Both the position numbers and the translations under genes were made by a program. Shown piece after piece: positions 19,863-31,867 of a DNA stretch of 64,000 nucleotides (its first letter is position 1; each line of letters opens with the position of its first letter). The DNA comes from Pseudogymnoascus destructans (taxonomy: Eukaryota; Ascomycota; Leotiomycetes; Thelebolales; Thelebolaceae), in the NCBI RefSeq assembly GCF_001641265.1, contig NW_020167541.1, positions 310,001-374,000 of the forward strand, given 5' to 3'. Under the pieces are notes generated by a model. It did not search any database. It was not told the DNA's origin and was given only the letters and a program-made list of their open reading frames with translations.

Positions 19863-21540
19863 ATGGACCTCCGCGGCCTCCTCCAATCTCACCCCCACCA
19901 CCACACCTCTCACCAACAGCCATACGACCACCGCCTCCCCGCGGCGCAACCCTACACCTCCCTCCCCATCTCCTACGCCTCGCCCTCTTATATCGCTATT
20001 GGACACCACCACAATCACCAACACCACCAGGCGCAGGGCCAGCAGCAGGGACAGGGGATGTATGATTTCCCATTCTCTCACCCGCAGCAGCAGCAGCAGC
20101 AGGGGGAACAATCGACGTATCTGAGGCGCCATCAGGGGTATCAGAATCAGATGCCTACCTCTGCGCAGCAGCAGCAGCAGAGCAGCTATCCCCAGCAGCA
20201 GCAGCAGCTTCCGAGGAGCTATCAGAGTGGAAACGCCCAGTCGATGTATGGGAAGACTACGGCGATTGCGCCTGCGGGTGAGGGGTGGGGAAAACACCAG
20301 CAGCAAGTAGGGGGGTATCAGCAATCCCAAATGCAGACACAGGTGGTGGCGCAGAGTACGGATGTTGATGCGTTGATGCGGGCCATTCAAGCTAAACCCG
20401 CCGGTGATAACGGCAGCGCCAGCGAAGTCGCATCAGCTGAGAGGACAAGGGATGTCAGCGCGGAGAGAGAGAAGAACGCCAGTCGTGGAGGAGGCGCGAC
20501 GGGGATGAAGAATGGTGGAAACGGGAGGGAGGAACCGAAGAAACGGTATGAATGCCATCTTGGGGAGTGTCGGAAGGCGTTCTTCCAGAAGACGCATTTG
20601 GAGATTCATATTAGGGCGCATACGGGGGCGAAGCCATATGTACGTTTTTCTCCTCCTCTTTCCCTTCCCTACTCCCATCCCCCTCGCCATCCCCCAGGAT
20701 CACCAGAAGCCACCAGTAGAGACAAGAATCGGAAGCAGGACTGTAACTGACAATCCTCCCCAGACATGCACCCACCCCACCTGCACCCACGCCTTCTCCC
20801 AACTCGGCAACCTGAAAACCCATCTCCGGCGCCACACCGGCGAACGCCCCTTCGCCTGCCCGACCTGCGGCAAAACCTTCGCCCAGCGTGGGAACGTGCG
20901 CGCCCACGCTGCTGTCCATGATGCGGGGGGGGCGGCGAAGAAGTTTGTGTGTCGACTGGATGGGTGCGGGAAGTGCTTTACGCAGTTGGGGAATCTGAAG
21001 AGTCATATGAATAAATTCCATGTGGAGACGTTGAGGGGGTTGACGGTGAGGTTTGGGGAGAGTGAGAAGCGGGGGAGGGATGGCGGGGAGGGAGAGGGGA
21101 AGGAGGAGGAAGATGATCTCCTCGATTACTTCAGGAGTCTCTACCGCAACGCAAACAAAGGCATCAAAGGCCGCGGAAAAGGCCGCAAGGTCGCCTCCAC
21201 CACCTCTACCAGCTCCACCCCACCCTCACTCAGCTCTTCAACCTCCTCCCTCTCCTCCCTCGCCTCCCTCTCCTCCCTCGCCTCCCTCGCCTCCCTCGCC
21301 TCCCCCCCTCTCTCGCCTCCTACATCCACATCCTCCTACATTGGCGGTATTCCCGCACACTACAGGATGGGAATGGGCATGGGTATGGCGCCGGGGATGG
21401 ACGGGATCGAACTGTTCGACGGGAGCAGTTCTGGGATTGGGTCTCCCTGCGCTAGTAGTTTGGGGAGTTTGTACGAGGTGGGGGGGACGTATGAGGAGGA
21501 GGAGGGGGGGGAATTGGCGTTTGGGGATCGGATGTATTGA
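19863..21540 (+). CDS. AZF1: C2H2 zinc-finger transcription factor, Azf1-like
   Basis: Two exons: 19863-20639 and 20764-21540, intron 124 nt (GTACGT...CCCCAG), giving 517 residues from MDLRGLLQS. The N-terminal half is rich in Gln, His, Pro and Ser. Four C2H2 fingers follow. Finger 1 (YECHLGECRKAFFQ...HIRAH) ends just before the intron. Fingers 2-4 include FACPTCGKTFAQRGNVRAH and CFTQLGNLKSHMNKFHVETL, then LRGLTVRFGE, the pattern seen in S. cerevisiae Azf1, a glucose-responsive and cell-wall-gene regulator. The tail is Ser/Gly-rich and acidic. The start was chosen for its good context (ACAATGG); the upstream in-frame ATG at 19587 cannot be excluded. Role beyond nuclear DNA binding is inferred from homology. 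Confidence 0.88.
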
Positions 21541-22047
21541 GGGTCGTGATGGGTGGGCATTTTTTTTTACATACAGGACGGTTACATACGCCGGGGATAG
21601 GGGGGGGGAGGAGGGGTTGGGGGGTTTTCTTTGGGTTGGTCTACTTGGTTGGTCTGGGGTTGGTGGGTGCAGGTGGTTGAAATTTTGGTTGCATGTCCTC
21701 ACGGACGAGACGATTTCTTGTTTATATGTTATACCCCTTGCTCATGACACTTTGTTTATAGATGCGTTTTGCTTTGGTTGTAGCGTTGGGATTTAGTGTG
21801 TGTACATATACATATATACATAGAACGTGTGTTGTTTATACCTTTTGTGTCTACGCCCTTGTGTACGCTGGCGTCTTTGAACAAAAGGGGGAGATGTATA
21901 GTGCGGATATATAGATATATGCCATTGATCCCTGACATGACAGGCTCCCCCCCCCATCTCCCGCCCCCATACCCACGCATGGATGCATCCGCGCAACTAA
22001 ACCTCTCGCCATCGATCCAACCCCCGCTAGCAAGTTGTGAGTCGGCT
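21541..22047. other. convergent 3' regions of AZF1-like and URM1 genes
   Basis: G-rich followed by AT-rich sequence with a TATACATATATACATA-like stretch near 21806-21822, likely UTR and terminator sequence. No gene. Confidence 0.5.
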
Positions 22048-22960
22048 TCACCCGCCGTGCAGAGTACTCACGAAGAGGAAGTTATCCCCCGGCTGGACGA
22101 GGTATGACTCCCCCCCATCAAGCTCCCAATCGGCGTCGTTTATTAGGACGAGGATCCCGGGACGTCTGGAATGAGCGTCAGTCTGGTGTCCGGTTTGTAT
22201 TGTGACAAAATACGGGAGGGAATAGGAGAGGAGATGCGGAGGCGGGAGATGGTGAAGGATGGGGTAATAGCGAGAGAAGCTTTGGCTGGGGATTTCCCTG
22301 TGGCATCCTTGCAACTCCATCTGGTCTTTCGTTGAAACGGCTCTTCTCCTGGCTTCTCTCCGCCTTTCTCTTTCCGTAGCAAAGAGTGGTGAGGTGTGTT
22401 AACCCCCCCCCCCCCCCCCCCCGGGGTGGAAAATCACCCAGAAAAACAAAGAGGAGAATACGTACACTCCTTCTCCTTGGATGAACATCTCACCCCTATC
22501 ACCACCCATTATCTCTCTCGCCACCCACCTTACTAAGCCTGCTACGTCTGTTGGTCGCCCCTCGAGAGAGGAGGGGATAGAGACTTTGTGTGTGCGTTTT
22601 GAAGAGGTGAGGGATTCGAGACCGCCACTGGGTTTGTTAGTTTTGTGTTTTTAAGTTTGAGGGTTTGGGGGGGGGAGTGACGAGGAGGGCAGCGAGGAGG
22701 GCAGCGAGGAGGGCAGCGAGGAGGGCAGCGAGGAGGGCAGCGAGGAGGGCAGCGAGGAGGGCAGCGAGGAGGACAGCAAGAAGAGGAAGCAGGGAGAGGA
22801 AGCGGGGAGAGGGAAGGAAAAGAGAAATGGAAGCAAGGGCAGAGCAAAGGGGAGAAGAAAGAGAAAGGATAGATAGAGGGGAAAAAGGAGGTCAGAGAAG
22901 GACTCACGTGAACTCGAGGACTACATCCATCACCCCACCATTCGTTTCCTTCGTCGCCAT
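22048..22960 (-). CDS. URM1: ubiquitin-related modifier 1 (Urm1)
   Basis: Three exons: 22960-22908, 22627-22466 and 22165-22048, totalling 333 nt or 110 residues. Phases are 2, 2 and closed. It begins MATKETNGG, passes through VLEFTGGLESLTSSKRTHKV across the first junction, and ends with RPGILVLINDADWEL, then LFVSTLHGG. The C-terminal Gly-Gly is the residue pair thiocarboxylated by the E1-like Uba4, for thiolation of wobble uridine in tRNAs and for protein urmylation. The introns are long for this window (280 and 300 nt). Intron 1 holds a 12-bp minisatellite (22681-22780) and intron 2 a run of 20 cytosines (22403-22422). Only the last exon is visible as an ORF. Confidence 0.95.
22403..22422. 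repeat. poly-C run, 20 bases, inside URM1 intron 2
   Basis: Twenty consecutive C on the plus strand followed by GGGG. On the transcribed sense it is a poly-G tract within the intron, which could form G-rich structure. Run length is also error-prone in assemblies. Confidence 0.9.
22681..22780. repeat. 12-bp minisatellite GAGGAGGGCAGC, about 8 copies, inside URM1 intron 1
   Basis: Perfect tandem copies; in the sense orientation of URM1 they read GCTGCCCTCCTC, a pyrimidine-rich tract. The unit is divisible by three, so it makes long spurious Arg/Ala or Pro/Ser ORFs. Confidence 0.95.
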
Positions 22961-25228
22961 CCTGTCTGTCTTCTTCTACTTCTCCACCTAGTCACGCCTT
23001 CCGACACCGGATACAAGATGGGTACTGGTATATTTTAAACCGGTAATCAGTGGTGCTGCGTCTTCGTTGCTGAGTAGGAAGTATAGGAGAGGCCGATTTG
23101 CACCCCGCCACGAAGGGGGTGCGCGAGGTGGTGTGGTGATATCACGTGACCTCTTCAAACTGTACTGAGATTTTTTTGGGGGGGGATCTAAGTTTTATAC
23201 GGGGTCTCTTTGGGGGGGTGATGGGAAATAGGGGTTTAATGGAGGGAGGGGTAAAGATATTTGAAAGGGCATTCACACTTTATATTCACTTTTTCACGAC
23301 TTGCATGTTATGTTGTGGAATGGGAGATGGTAAAAACAAATCCATTCCCGTCTGTCCCTCCCCCCTCCCTCCCTTCGTCCCCTTTCCCGACCCATCCAAG
23401 TGAGTGCTGAAGAAACCGCAGGCGTGAGATGTATCACGCCCCCCAGCCTGCTTGCCTGCCCTCTCACTCCTCACGCAGATCCGCCGTCCCCCCACGACCA
23501 TCGAGGCAGCCCGACCACACACACACATCTCACGTCGCAGCAAGCCCCACAACATATCACAAAACACATCACAACAAAGCTCCCGCATCAACAAAAACCC
23601 AAGAGCACTCAAGCCATCAAGAGTGAGAGAAAAACACAGTCTTTTGCCCCATCATCACGCCCTAATAAAAAACGACACGATGCACCCAGCTAACCCTACC
23701 CCTCTGGCCTAATTCATCCCATGCCCATCCTGTCCATCGCAAGCCCTCTTAACATCTATCCCCCCCCATCCGCACAGCTCAAATTCAGCACACTCCCGTT
23801 CGCCAATCTCAACTTCCCATCCCATCCCGCCGTTTCCCATCCACCCCTCCCACCAAACAAAAAAAAAAGATCAATAGAAAAAAAAGACGACAATAACCCC
23901 TGAACCAAATCCCGCACGCAACGTTTTCGTTAGCCAGGTATTCCCAGACCCCCCCAACCACAAATCGCAAACGGCAATCGCAAAACGATGCGCCCCACGC
24001 GCCGAAGTTGAGCAAAACAACGAGCAAACGACCGAACGAATGGTGGAGCCACACCAACCAACAGCCAGTAATCAGCAGCCCGACGAACAATGGGCGATAA
24101 CCTTGAAAACATGGACAGCGAGGAGACAGGTCGAATCACAGACAAAGAGCACATGACCACAGCTCTTCCAAGGTCTGATTGACGTCCCAGCGCGTAATTA
24201 TTTCTGGCTTTAGACTGTAAGAACCAAATCGTAGGAGAAAATCAAGTGCGTTGCGTTGCGTTGTTTAATTCGTATTCCGGCATCGTTGAAGCGATCGAGC
24301 GAGTGAGGGGGTATGCGTACATAAGCGGCGTTAATCGAAGCGTAAGCGTTTATTGCGTTGCGAGTTTGCATTGGTTTCAGTCCCGAGGATGTGAGGGGTA
24401 CCAGCAGTCTGATTGGCATTGTGCGAGAGTTGCGAGACGAGAACGCCGTTGTTTGTTGCCGTAGAAGAAAAAAAGTAAGAAAAATCATAAAAAGAAGAAA
24501 AAGAGCTTGCGCGATCCATGAAGGGGGGTCATGTTGTTATGCGGATGAAAAAAAAAGGTCTAACAAAAAAGCGCTTTGAAGCAATGAAGAGGGAGGCCGC
24601 GGACGGGCGTGCATCGATAAATACAAGGTGGGCAAGCGGGGGTAGGACGAGACGAGACGAGACGAGACGACTGGGGCGGTTGCGAGAGCGAGAGTGAGTT
24701 GAGTGCGATGATGTTATTTCCATTTCCTGCATGATTCGGGGATCGAGAGAATTGATTGAACTGTTCCCCATTGGAACCACCCATTCCCAAACACCCCCAA
24801 CCAAAGGTCCATCCGCGGCGACGCGCAGCCCCCAAAGAACCCAAGCAAGCCCCCATTCATTCATTCATTCATTCTCGATTCATATTTTTTTTGGTCCATA
24901 ACCGCGCCCCCCGCCAACCACAACCACCATCAATCATGTCTCCAGATCCATATCCAGATCCAGATTTTTGTTCACAGGCTCTTTCTTCTTTCTCCCCCGC
25001 ATCTCCGCAGCCTCTCTCCCCACCAAAAGCTAGGCCGCCTCTCTCCCAAAAGGTATCTGTGCGTTGTCCATCGATCAAAAGGGTGGGTGGGGCTGCCGAC
25101 GTTTTTATTTGTGTCAATACTCCGGGGGGTAGTTATTGTCGTTATTGTTGTTGTGTGGAGAGGAGAGGAGGCGACGGGCGCGGGCGAAGGCGTGATTTTC
25201 ATAAACGTCGTTTCTGAGGCTCGGGCCT
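22961..25228. other. gene-free stretch between URM1 and GSK3, with a CACGTG site
   Basis: The left part is the URM1 promoter. A palindromic TCACGTGA lies at 23142-23149, a bHLH (Cbf1-type) core. The remainder is C-rich, then A-rich (23860-24120), and includes GACGA repeats (24643-24670). It probably holds the 3' UTR of GSK3 on the minus strand. No protein-coding sequence was recognised despite several ORFs of 60-110 codons. Confidence 0.5.
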
Positions 25229-26713
25229 TCAGTCGAGGCGGGCCATCATCTCCTCTTTCGGCATGGGCGTGAGGTGGTCGATGTCGAGGCCCTTGGCGGC
25301 GAGCACGGAGCGCATGTGAGCCGGGACGAGGCGGTGGTTGAGGTGTGGGGCGATGGAGAGTTCTGGGGGGGGTTAGCAAATGCCTATAAAAGGTGGTTAC
25401 AAGACATACCATGACGGGAGAAGTCGAAGAGGACGGGCATCTCCTTGATCGGGCCGTTGGGGTGGCGGGAGTCGGGGAGACGCGTGGTAGGGTCGCGCAG
25501 CTCGTCGAAGAATGGGTGCACCATGGCGTCGACGGACGACAGACGCTCGGTTGGTGTGTACTCGAGCAGGCGGGAGATGAGGTCGATGGCGTTGGCATCA
25601 GCCTTGCGGAAGACCTTGTTGAATGGGTGTGGCTTGATCTGCGGGAACTTGTGTTCCATGTAGTTCGGGTTCATGGTGCGGATCTGGTCGCGGGTAGGCG
25701 TGCCCAGCACCTTGATGATCTCGACGAGCTGGTCGATGCCCGACTCGCCGGGGAACAGGGGCTGGCCCAGCATCAGCTCGGCCATCACGCAGCCAGTAGA
25801 CCACACATCTATATATAACCGTTAGCCGGATCTCAAAAAACGTCCAAAAGCGTATTTTGTCGGTATTGCTTACCAATCTTGGTCGTGTAATTCGTCGCTC
25901 CAAAGATCAGTTCCGGCGCCCTGTAGTACCGCGAGCAGATGTACGAGACGTTTGGCTCGTTCTCAACCAATATCTTGGCGCTACCGAAATCGCAGAGCTT
26001 CAACACGCCGGTGCTGGGATCCAGCAGCAGATTTTGTGGCTTGATGTCGCGGTGACAGATTCCCTGGGAGTGGATGTACGCCAAGGCGCGGAACAGCTGG
26101 TAGGTGTAGAGCTTGACCTCGAGGATAGGCATGGTCGTCTTCATCTTGTTGAAGTACCTCGACGCGCGGTAGACGGTCTCGGGGACAAACTCCTGCACCA
26201 GGTTCAGGTAGACCTCATCTTTCTGCGAGGGGGAGGGTCAGCAAAGCAGAACAGCGAAAATAAACTATGGGTGAGCTCTTACCCTCTCGCCGTTTGAGTA
26301 GTAGAAGGCCTTCAGCTCCACGATATTCGGGTGTCGGACAATGCGCATAATCTGCAGTTCACGGTTCTACACAACAACCAGTTAGCTTATTTGCCCGCTG
26401 TAAAAGAGCTGATATGCTTGCCTTGAAGCGCTTGTCTTGCAAAACCCTCTTGATGGCCGCGTCCTCACCCGAAGGTGACAGCTTGGTCTGGAAAACGACA
26501 CCAAAGGAACCATTGCCGACAATCTTGCATTGTGTGTACTGCATATCCCTCGTCTCGCCCGTAATGCCGTCCTGGACCTTTTCGCGAATAACCTCTGCAA
26601 GATAGGTGTTAGTGGTGGGGGCTCGACAGGAATGTAGCTATGCAGAGAGATGACGTTGTGATCTTACCTCCCATCCTCAGGCTCGAGAAGGCGGCGGGCC
26701 GATTTTGCGACAT
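25229..26713 (-). CDS. GSK3: glycogen synthase kinase 3 (Ser/Thr kinase)
   Basis: Six exons: 26713-26668, 26594-26422, 26366-26283, 26222-25874, 25808-25410 and 25362-25229, totalling 1185 nt or 394 residues, all phases closing. Visible kinase motifs: glycine loop GNGSFGVVF, lysine in AAIKRVLQD, catalytic HRDIKPQNLLL, DFGSAK, activation loop with the regulatory Tyr in VSYICSRYYRAPELIFGA, and DVWSTGCVMAELMLGQPLF. These identify the GSK3/Rim11/Mck1 group, which phosphorylates primed substrates in growth, stress and developmental signalling. Intron 2 (26421-26367, 55 nt) uses a GC donor (GCAAGC) with a normal TAG acceptor; the other four are GT-AG (73, 60, 65 and 47 nt). Confidence 0.97.
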
Positions 26714-27352
26714 GGCTGAGGGCCGAGGTAGGTGGTCGTCGGGAACGGGGGAGCGGAGCTGAAGCTAGGTGTAAGGTGGTGAGAGTAAGGGTGGTAATAG
26801 ATCGGGTGTGTTGTTTGAATCCGTGGTGGGCAATTGAGGTGGTTTCGAGGTTGGGGTGAATATGTTGATGATGATGTCCAGGTGCGCAAGATGGAATTAC
26901 TGGGATGAGGGTGCAATTTGGTAACGTGACAACCAGAGGAGGGGGGTGTGGTAGATGTAGTTTGGTTGGGGTGTGGTTGGTGTGTGGTTGGTGTGTGGTT
27001 GGTGTGTGGTTTGGTGTGTGGTTGGGGTGTGGTGGTGGGTTTTTTGGTTTTGGGGTGGGTTGTGGTTGTGGGTGGTTTTGTGGTGGTTTTGGGGTGGTTT
27101 TGGGGTGGTTTTGTGGTGGTGGGAGGCGATTGAAAGAACGGGAGGGATGTGTTGGTAGTATGGGTTTCGCAGGTCGACTATTCCTCACTAAACCCGCTCT
27201 GGTTGGTGGGAGTTGAGACAGGCGCTGTATTTGTTCGTACAAGGAAGGTACTTCGTAGTGCAGGTACTCGTACTGTATTGTACAGGCAGACAAAGAGAGA
27301 AGTACTTGAACCCAAGTAAGCAGCGTTGGTGAAGGAGATATAGTAAGGGAGA

Positions 27353-27402
27353 GAGTATCAGAGTATCAGAGTATCAGAGTATCAGAGTATCAGAGTATCA
27401 GA
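27353..27402. repeat. microsatellite AGAGTATC, 8-bp unit, about 6 copies
   Basis: Perfect tandem copies in the upstream region of GSK3. Confidence 0.95.
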
Positions 27403-28354
27403 TTTGAAGCTGATGGGATCGGGTGTGTATAGACGACAGAGTGAGCTTTGGCGTATACACGTAGAGCCAGAGGGGGAAAAAGGTTCTTAGTTCCGTCGTA
27501 GTGGTGGTGAAGGGAAGTGAGTGAGTGGCTGTGGTAGTCGCAGAGCAGAGCCGTAGCGTACGGATGTAGTAGAAGAGAGTATCGTAGAGTCAGTGGTCTC
27601 GGGGGTTTTTTGCTGGGGATCGAGCTTCGGTTATTGTTGTATGTATGGGTTGGTGGGTTAGGCTGGATGGAGGTGGGTAAGATCTCTTAGCTGTATACTC
27701 TCGGCGGTTGTCTGAGGGTAGGGGGATATAGTCAAGTGTAGTGCAGGGTAGTTCAGATGTGTAAGTTATTCGAGGGGAAAGGAGGGGGAGAGGGATGATA
27801 TGGAGGAATGGGATAGGCTGGGATATGTTGGGATGAATGACGGGCGGGGGACGGCGGAGCGAGTCGATTCGGGTGAGTGTGGAGAGGTATTTATTTTTTG
27901 GAGCAAATCGAACCCGTAACCGTATATTGGAGGTCGGGGAGGATGGGAGGATTCCCACACATTCCCACGAGAGTGGGAAGAAAAGGGAGAGTGGGGATCC
28001 TTTTTCTAGGGGAGAAGAGAAAGAGCACTGTTCTGGGTGGCAGGTGGATGGCAAGGTGGGCCAGGGAAGAAGCTGGGATGCTCACGCGCTCCCTTTTTCA
28101 AAACGAGTGAAGGCGCTTGCTTGTCTGGTACAGTACAGTACTGTATGCCGGACTCCAGCGGGCGCGAAGCTAGGGGGCTCCCCATGCCCTGTGGTCGGAT
28201 TTAAACGTTGGCGATGACGATTGGAACGGCCAGTGGCAAGCCTGTGGGAGCCCGCTGACAGTCCTGACTTGCATGCCAAGTACGTGCCACTGCATGGATG
28301 CGCATTTATATCTCTCTCTCACGGCCTGACAATCGAATGTCGCGGTACAGTAGA

Positions 28355-28355
28355 C

Positions 28356-28437
<82 letters not shown>
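28355..28437. repeat. microsatellite GCAGTAG, 7-bp unit, about 11 copies
   Basis: Perfect tandem copies directly adjoining one another, without spacers, so not a CRISPR array. Confidence 0.95.
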
Positions 28438-28439
<2 letters not shown>

Positions 28440-29637
28440 GTATCATAATCCAGAATCATAGACGAGGGAGACGCACGCACACACAGGAAGGATGCCTGAA
28501 GATGCCTCAGATATGCACACTCACCTCCCTCAGCATATGTTGTCTCTGTTGGCTCCTGTACAGACAACTACATACACCACATTTCACACCCACAATTCCT
28601 GCACTCCGTCTGACCAAGTGGAGCAGAGACGCACGTAGAGGGTAACAAACACACCAACACCAGCCAGAAGCGCGGCCGATCACCCAGCTGAGCGACTCCG
28701 ACTCTTGCTCTCGTTTTTCCCCTGCGACGACAGGAGGGGGCCGGACACAGCTCGACCTTGGTCGCCGCCCAGAGGTACAAGAACAGTAACTTACTGCCCC
28801 AACCCGTACATAGCTCCATCTCCACCCCGCCAGCGAATGGAGCGGCTGGCAAGCAAAGCGGGCCAAGGCTGGCGCTGAGCAGGTGGTGACCCCAGCGATC
28901 GTCTGAGCATCTTAGTGTGGTGGCGTACACTGGACAGGGTTGGATGACAGCTCCTGTGCAGTACGGAGTATATGCTCCTAATCAGCATCGCAGGTCCTGG
29001 GGTTGGAGGGAACCAGGGACGGGGGGGAGCTGGGCGGCTTCGGATAATTGTTGTTCGGCGCTGTGCCATGCATGTGGCTATGAATGGATTGTACTACGGT
29101 GGTTGGTCCTGTACGTGCACCAACTGAATCTACGGCGGTCCTTCTCTCCCGCCTTGAGAGCCCTTTCAGGGTGCAGATCCAGCCCCCTCGCAAAACCCCC
29201 AGTGACTCCAACAACTGACCACAAGGCCTTGGCGCGAATCAAGAGCCGGAAATGCATCGCGGGATCGGGGGCGAGGTTGAAAGAGGGTTGCGCGCCTGGC
29301 CCTTCCCAATGGGCACCCAGCTGATCTGAAATCTCGCTCGCTCGCACAATGGGACGCCGCAGGATCGTAGGAGTGATTCCGTCCCGGCGCGGGATTAATG
29401 GCCTGGGCCACCGTGTCACCCCACTGCTGCAGGACATGATGCTCCAGCTCTGTTTGTTCCTCTTCCTGCTCCTCCTGGGGGCTTTTGGACAGTTAGCGTG
29501 GAGAAGGGCGTCATAGCTGTGTTTGTTGGAATGTGGGTTACTTGTAGTTATTTTTGACCTTCGTTTGTCCTACGGAAAACCGGGAGTGGAGGGACTTGGA
29601 CGTTGACGTTGACGTTGTCAGATTGAGTGGAACGGCG

Positions 29638-29684
29638 GCCAGCCAGGCGGCCAGGCAGAGCTATTGCCTGGCCGCCTGGCTGGC
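29638..29684. repeat. perfect 20-bp inverted repeat with 7-nt loop
   Basis: The arms 29638-29657 and 29665-29684 are exact reverse complements (GCCAGCCAGGCGGCCAGGCA and its complement), separated by GAGCTAT. It is very GC-rich and would form a stable hairpin or cruciform. No coding frame is associated with it. Confidence 0.95.
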
Positions 29685-30732
29685 ACTCGAGCAATCCGGC
29701 AAAGCGTCAGCGGCGCCAATGGGTGGATGGCGCTATTATGTCTTGCGCCTATTGAGAGAAAAAATAGGTTTGGTCATGGGACGGCTAACACGAGTTGAGA
29801 CTTCTTCATTCACGCCTTATTATTGTTCCATCCAGGGCCCGTGAGACAAGACTCAGCGGAGGGTCAGTTGTCTCAGTAAGCGAGAGATGTCTCTTGCTAG
29901 CCATGTCTTGCCCTTGCACGGAATCCAGTAGAATCGCACGACGTCGAAAATCGAAAAAAGTGTGTGCCTGACAAGCTCTCCTTCCACCGCGCTTGCAGAC
30001 GTTGGTAGCCTTGCATCCAACAGCATCCAACAGGCCACTCGATTCGACAACGATGAGCTCTGCATCCAACAGGTTTCCAACAGTTTTCCAACAGCAGCTC
30101 CAAACTGTCATGCCCCATCACGTCCCATCACATCCCATCCAGAGACGGCTAAACCCTTTGCATATGGCTCATAGGAGCAATGCCATGTGTCCCCAATAAC
30201 GCCGCGACATTCCTGTGCGATGGGCTGCGGGCGCTGGTCTGCCCAAGCGACAGGGGCGCCGGGCCCGCACACAGCGTCATTGATCGGCAGCGATGGAACC
30301 CCTACGGTGGGGCTGTGAAGGAAATGTCCGGACAACAGCTAATCAGCTCCCTCGTTTCTGAGGCTCCCCCCTGTGACTACTCTAGGTCGGAATCCATGTC
30401 CAAGGTCGGTTTTGATCCTGGGCAATGCCAAATCGGACATTGGAGCAAACAAACCAGCGGTTCGTGTTTACGAAGCCGGTCGGTCACCTTGGCTAGGTGG
30501 CCGCCGCCGCTAACCACTTAGCTCGCGCACAATGGGAAATTCAAATACGGTATATACAGAGGTGGTGAGGCTATTGAAGAGCGCTGTATGTCTGTTTGCA
30601 TGGTTGGTTTTGGTGCGATGCTTATAGATGCTTATTGGGCATAATCACTCTCCCTCCCCTCCTGCTTCACAACAGCAAAGCAAGCATTCAAGTAAGGAAG
30701 CAAGCAAGCAAGCAAAACGAGGTGTTACTACT

Positions 30733-30930
30733 GTTACTACTACTCCTACTACTCTACTACTCCTACTACTCCTACTACTCCTACTACTCCTACTACTCCT
30801 ACTACTCCTACTACTCCTACTACTCCTACTACTCCTACTACTCCTACTACTCCTACTACTCCTACTACTCCTACTACTCCTACTACTCCTACTACTCCTA
30901 CTACTCCTACTACTCCTACTACTCCGACTC
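30733..30930. repeat. minisatellite CTACTACTC, 9-bp unit, about 20 copies
   Basis: Nearly perfect array of about 200 bp, which leaves frames open on both strands (poly-Leu, YYS repeats, VVG repeats). Confidence 0.95.
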
Positions 30931-31224
30931 TACTACTGCACGGCATGCACTCACGCACCACCCCAAAACAGCCGATTCGCACGCCCACAGACCCACGACC
31001 CACCCAATCACGGGGCCGCCCCATCCTGCAAATAAGCCGCTAAGACTCGCTCCGCTCCCACGCACGTCCTCGCACTACAGAGTTAGCAGGGAGTACGTAC
31101 AAAGATACTTTCGGGGTACACAGCGCAGTACACAGCAATAGTAAAATACTGTACGCTGGTACTGTACATACGACATACAACATTCAGTACAAAAACACGC
31201 ATCTACGGCGGCCACCAGCATCGC

Positions 31225-31372
31225 CCACTACCACTACCACTACCACTACCACTACCACTACCACTACCACTACCACTACCACTACCACTACCACTACCAC
31301 TACCACTACCACTACCACTACCACTACCACTACCACTGCCACTACCACTCACTACCACTACCACCACGACAC
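31225..31372. repeat. microsatellite CACTAC, 6-bp unit, about 24 copies
   Basis: Nearly perfect array with a few variant units at its right end (CACTGCCACTACCACTCACTACC). Confidence 0.95.
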
Positions 31373-31820
31373 GACCGCCCATCCGGCCAGCGGGGTGCCG
31401 CCCTCACTGCGATGCAGACAGCCCGATGCAGTCGAATCCAGTTCTGGGACATTCCAAAGACGGCTACCTGCAACTGTGCGTGACCCTTGGGGCTGAAAAA
31501 TAATAAACGCACAGAACTGCAAGTTATGGATAAGTAGGTACTCTACGCAAGGGCACGGCGGGAGGGAGGGGAGGGTACGATTACGGAGGGTTGGGAACTG
31601 CTGAGGGCGTTGAGGATGGGATGGGTTCCAATATTGGATTACGCCGGTGGCAGGGCGGATCCGTGTCGTCGCCGCCTCATGCGAGCTAGCGGCGCGGATA
31701 GGGGGCTCGTGACCGCCCTGCCCTCGTGCGCCGATGCACCCTCGCCAGTTCCTCATCCATCGGGGCTTCGTGTGCGATAGATGGAGGGGACGGAGGAGGC
31801 GGAGTGGAGGGGCCCTGGCC

Positions 31821-31867
31821 TGCGTGTACGTGTACTGTACGTACAGAATACAGTACACGTACACGCA
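31821..31867. repeat. perfect 19-bp inverted repeat with 9-nt loop
   Basis: Arms 31821-31839 and 31849-31867 are exact reverse complements (TGCGTGTACGTGTACTGTA). The arms consist of alternating GTAC-type steps, in line with many shorter GTAC palindromes in this region. Confidence 0.93.

Noticed and set aside
28355..28437. Regular repeat that might suggest a CRISPR array
   Set aside because: The 7-bp units adjoin without spacers and the genome is eukaryotic.
29339..29514. Small ORF with a hydrophobic Leu/Phe segment after MGRRRIVGVIP
   Set aside because: A single short frame in GC-rich sequence, with no homolog recognised and no splice or promoter support.
30596..31141. ORFs encoding long Tyr-Ser, poly-Leu or Val-Gly repeats
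   Set aside because: They come from the 9-bp CTACTACTC array, which has no stops in any frame.
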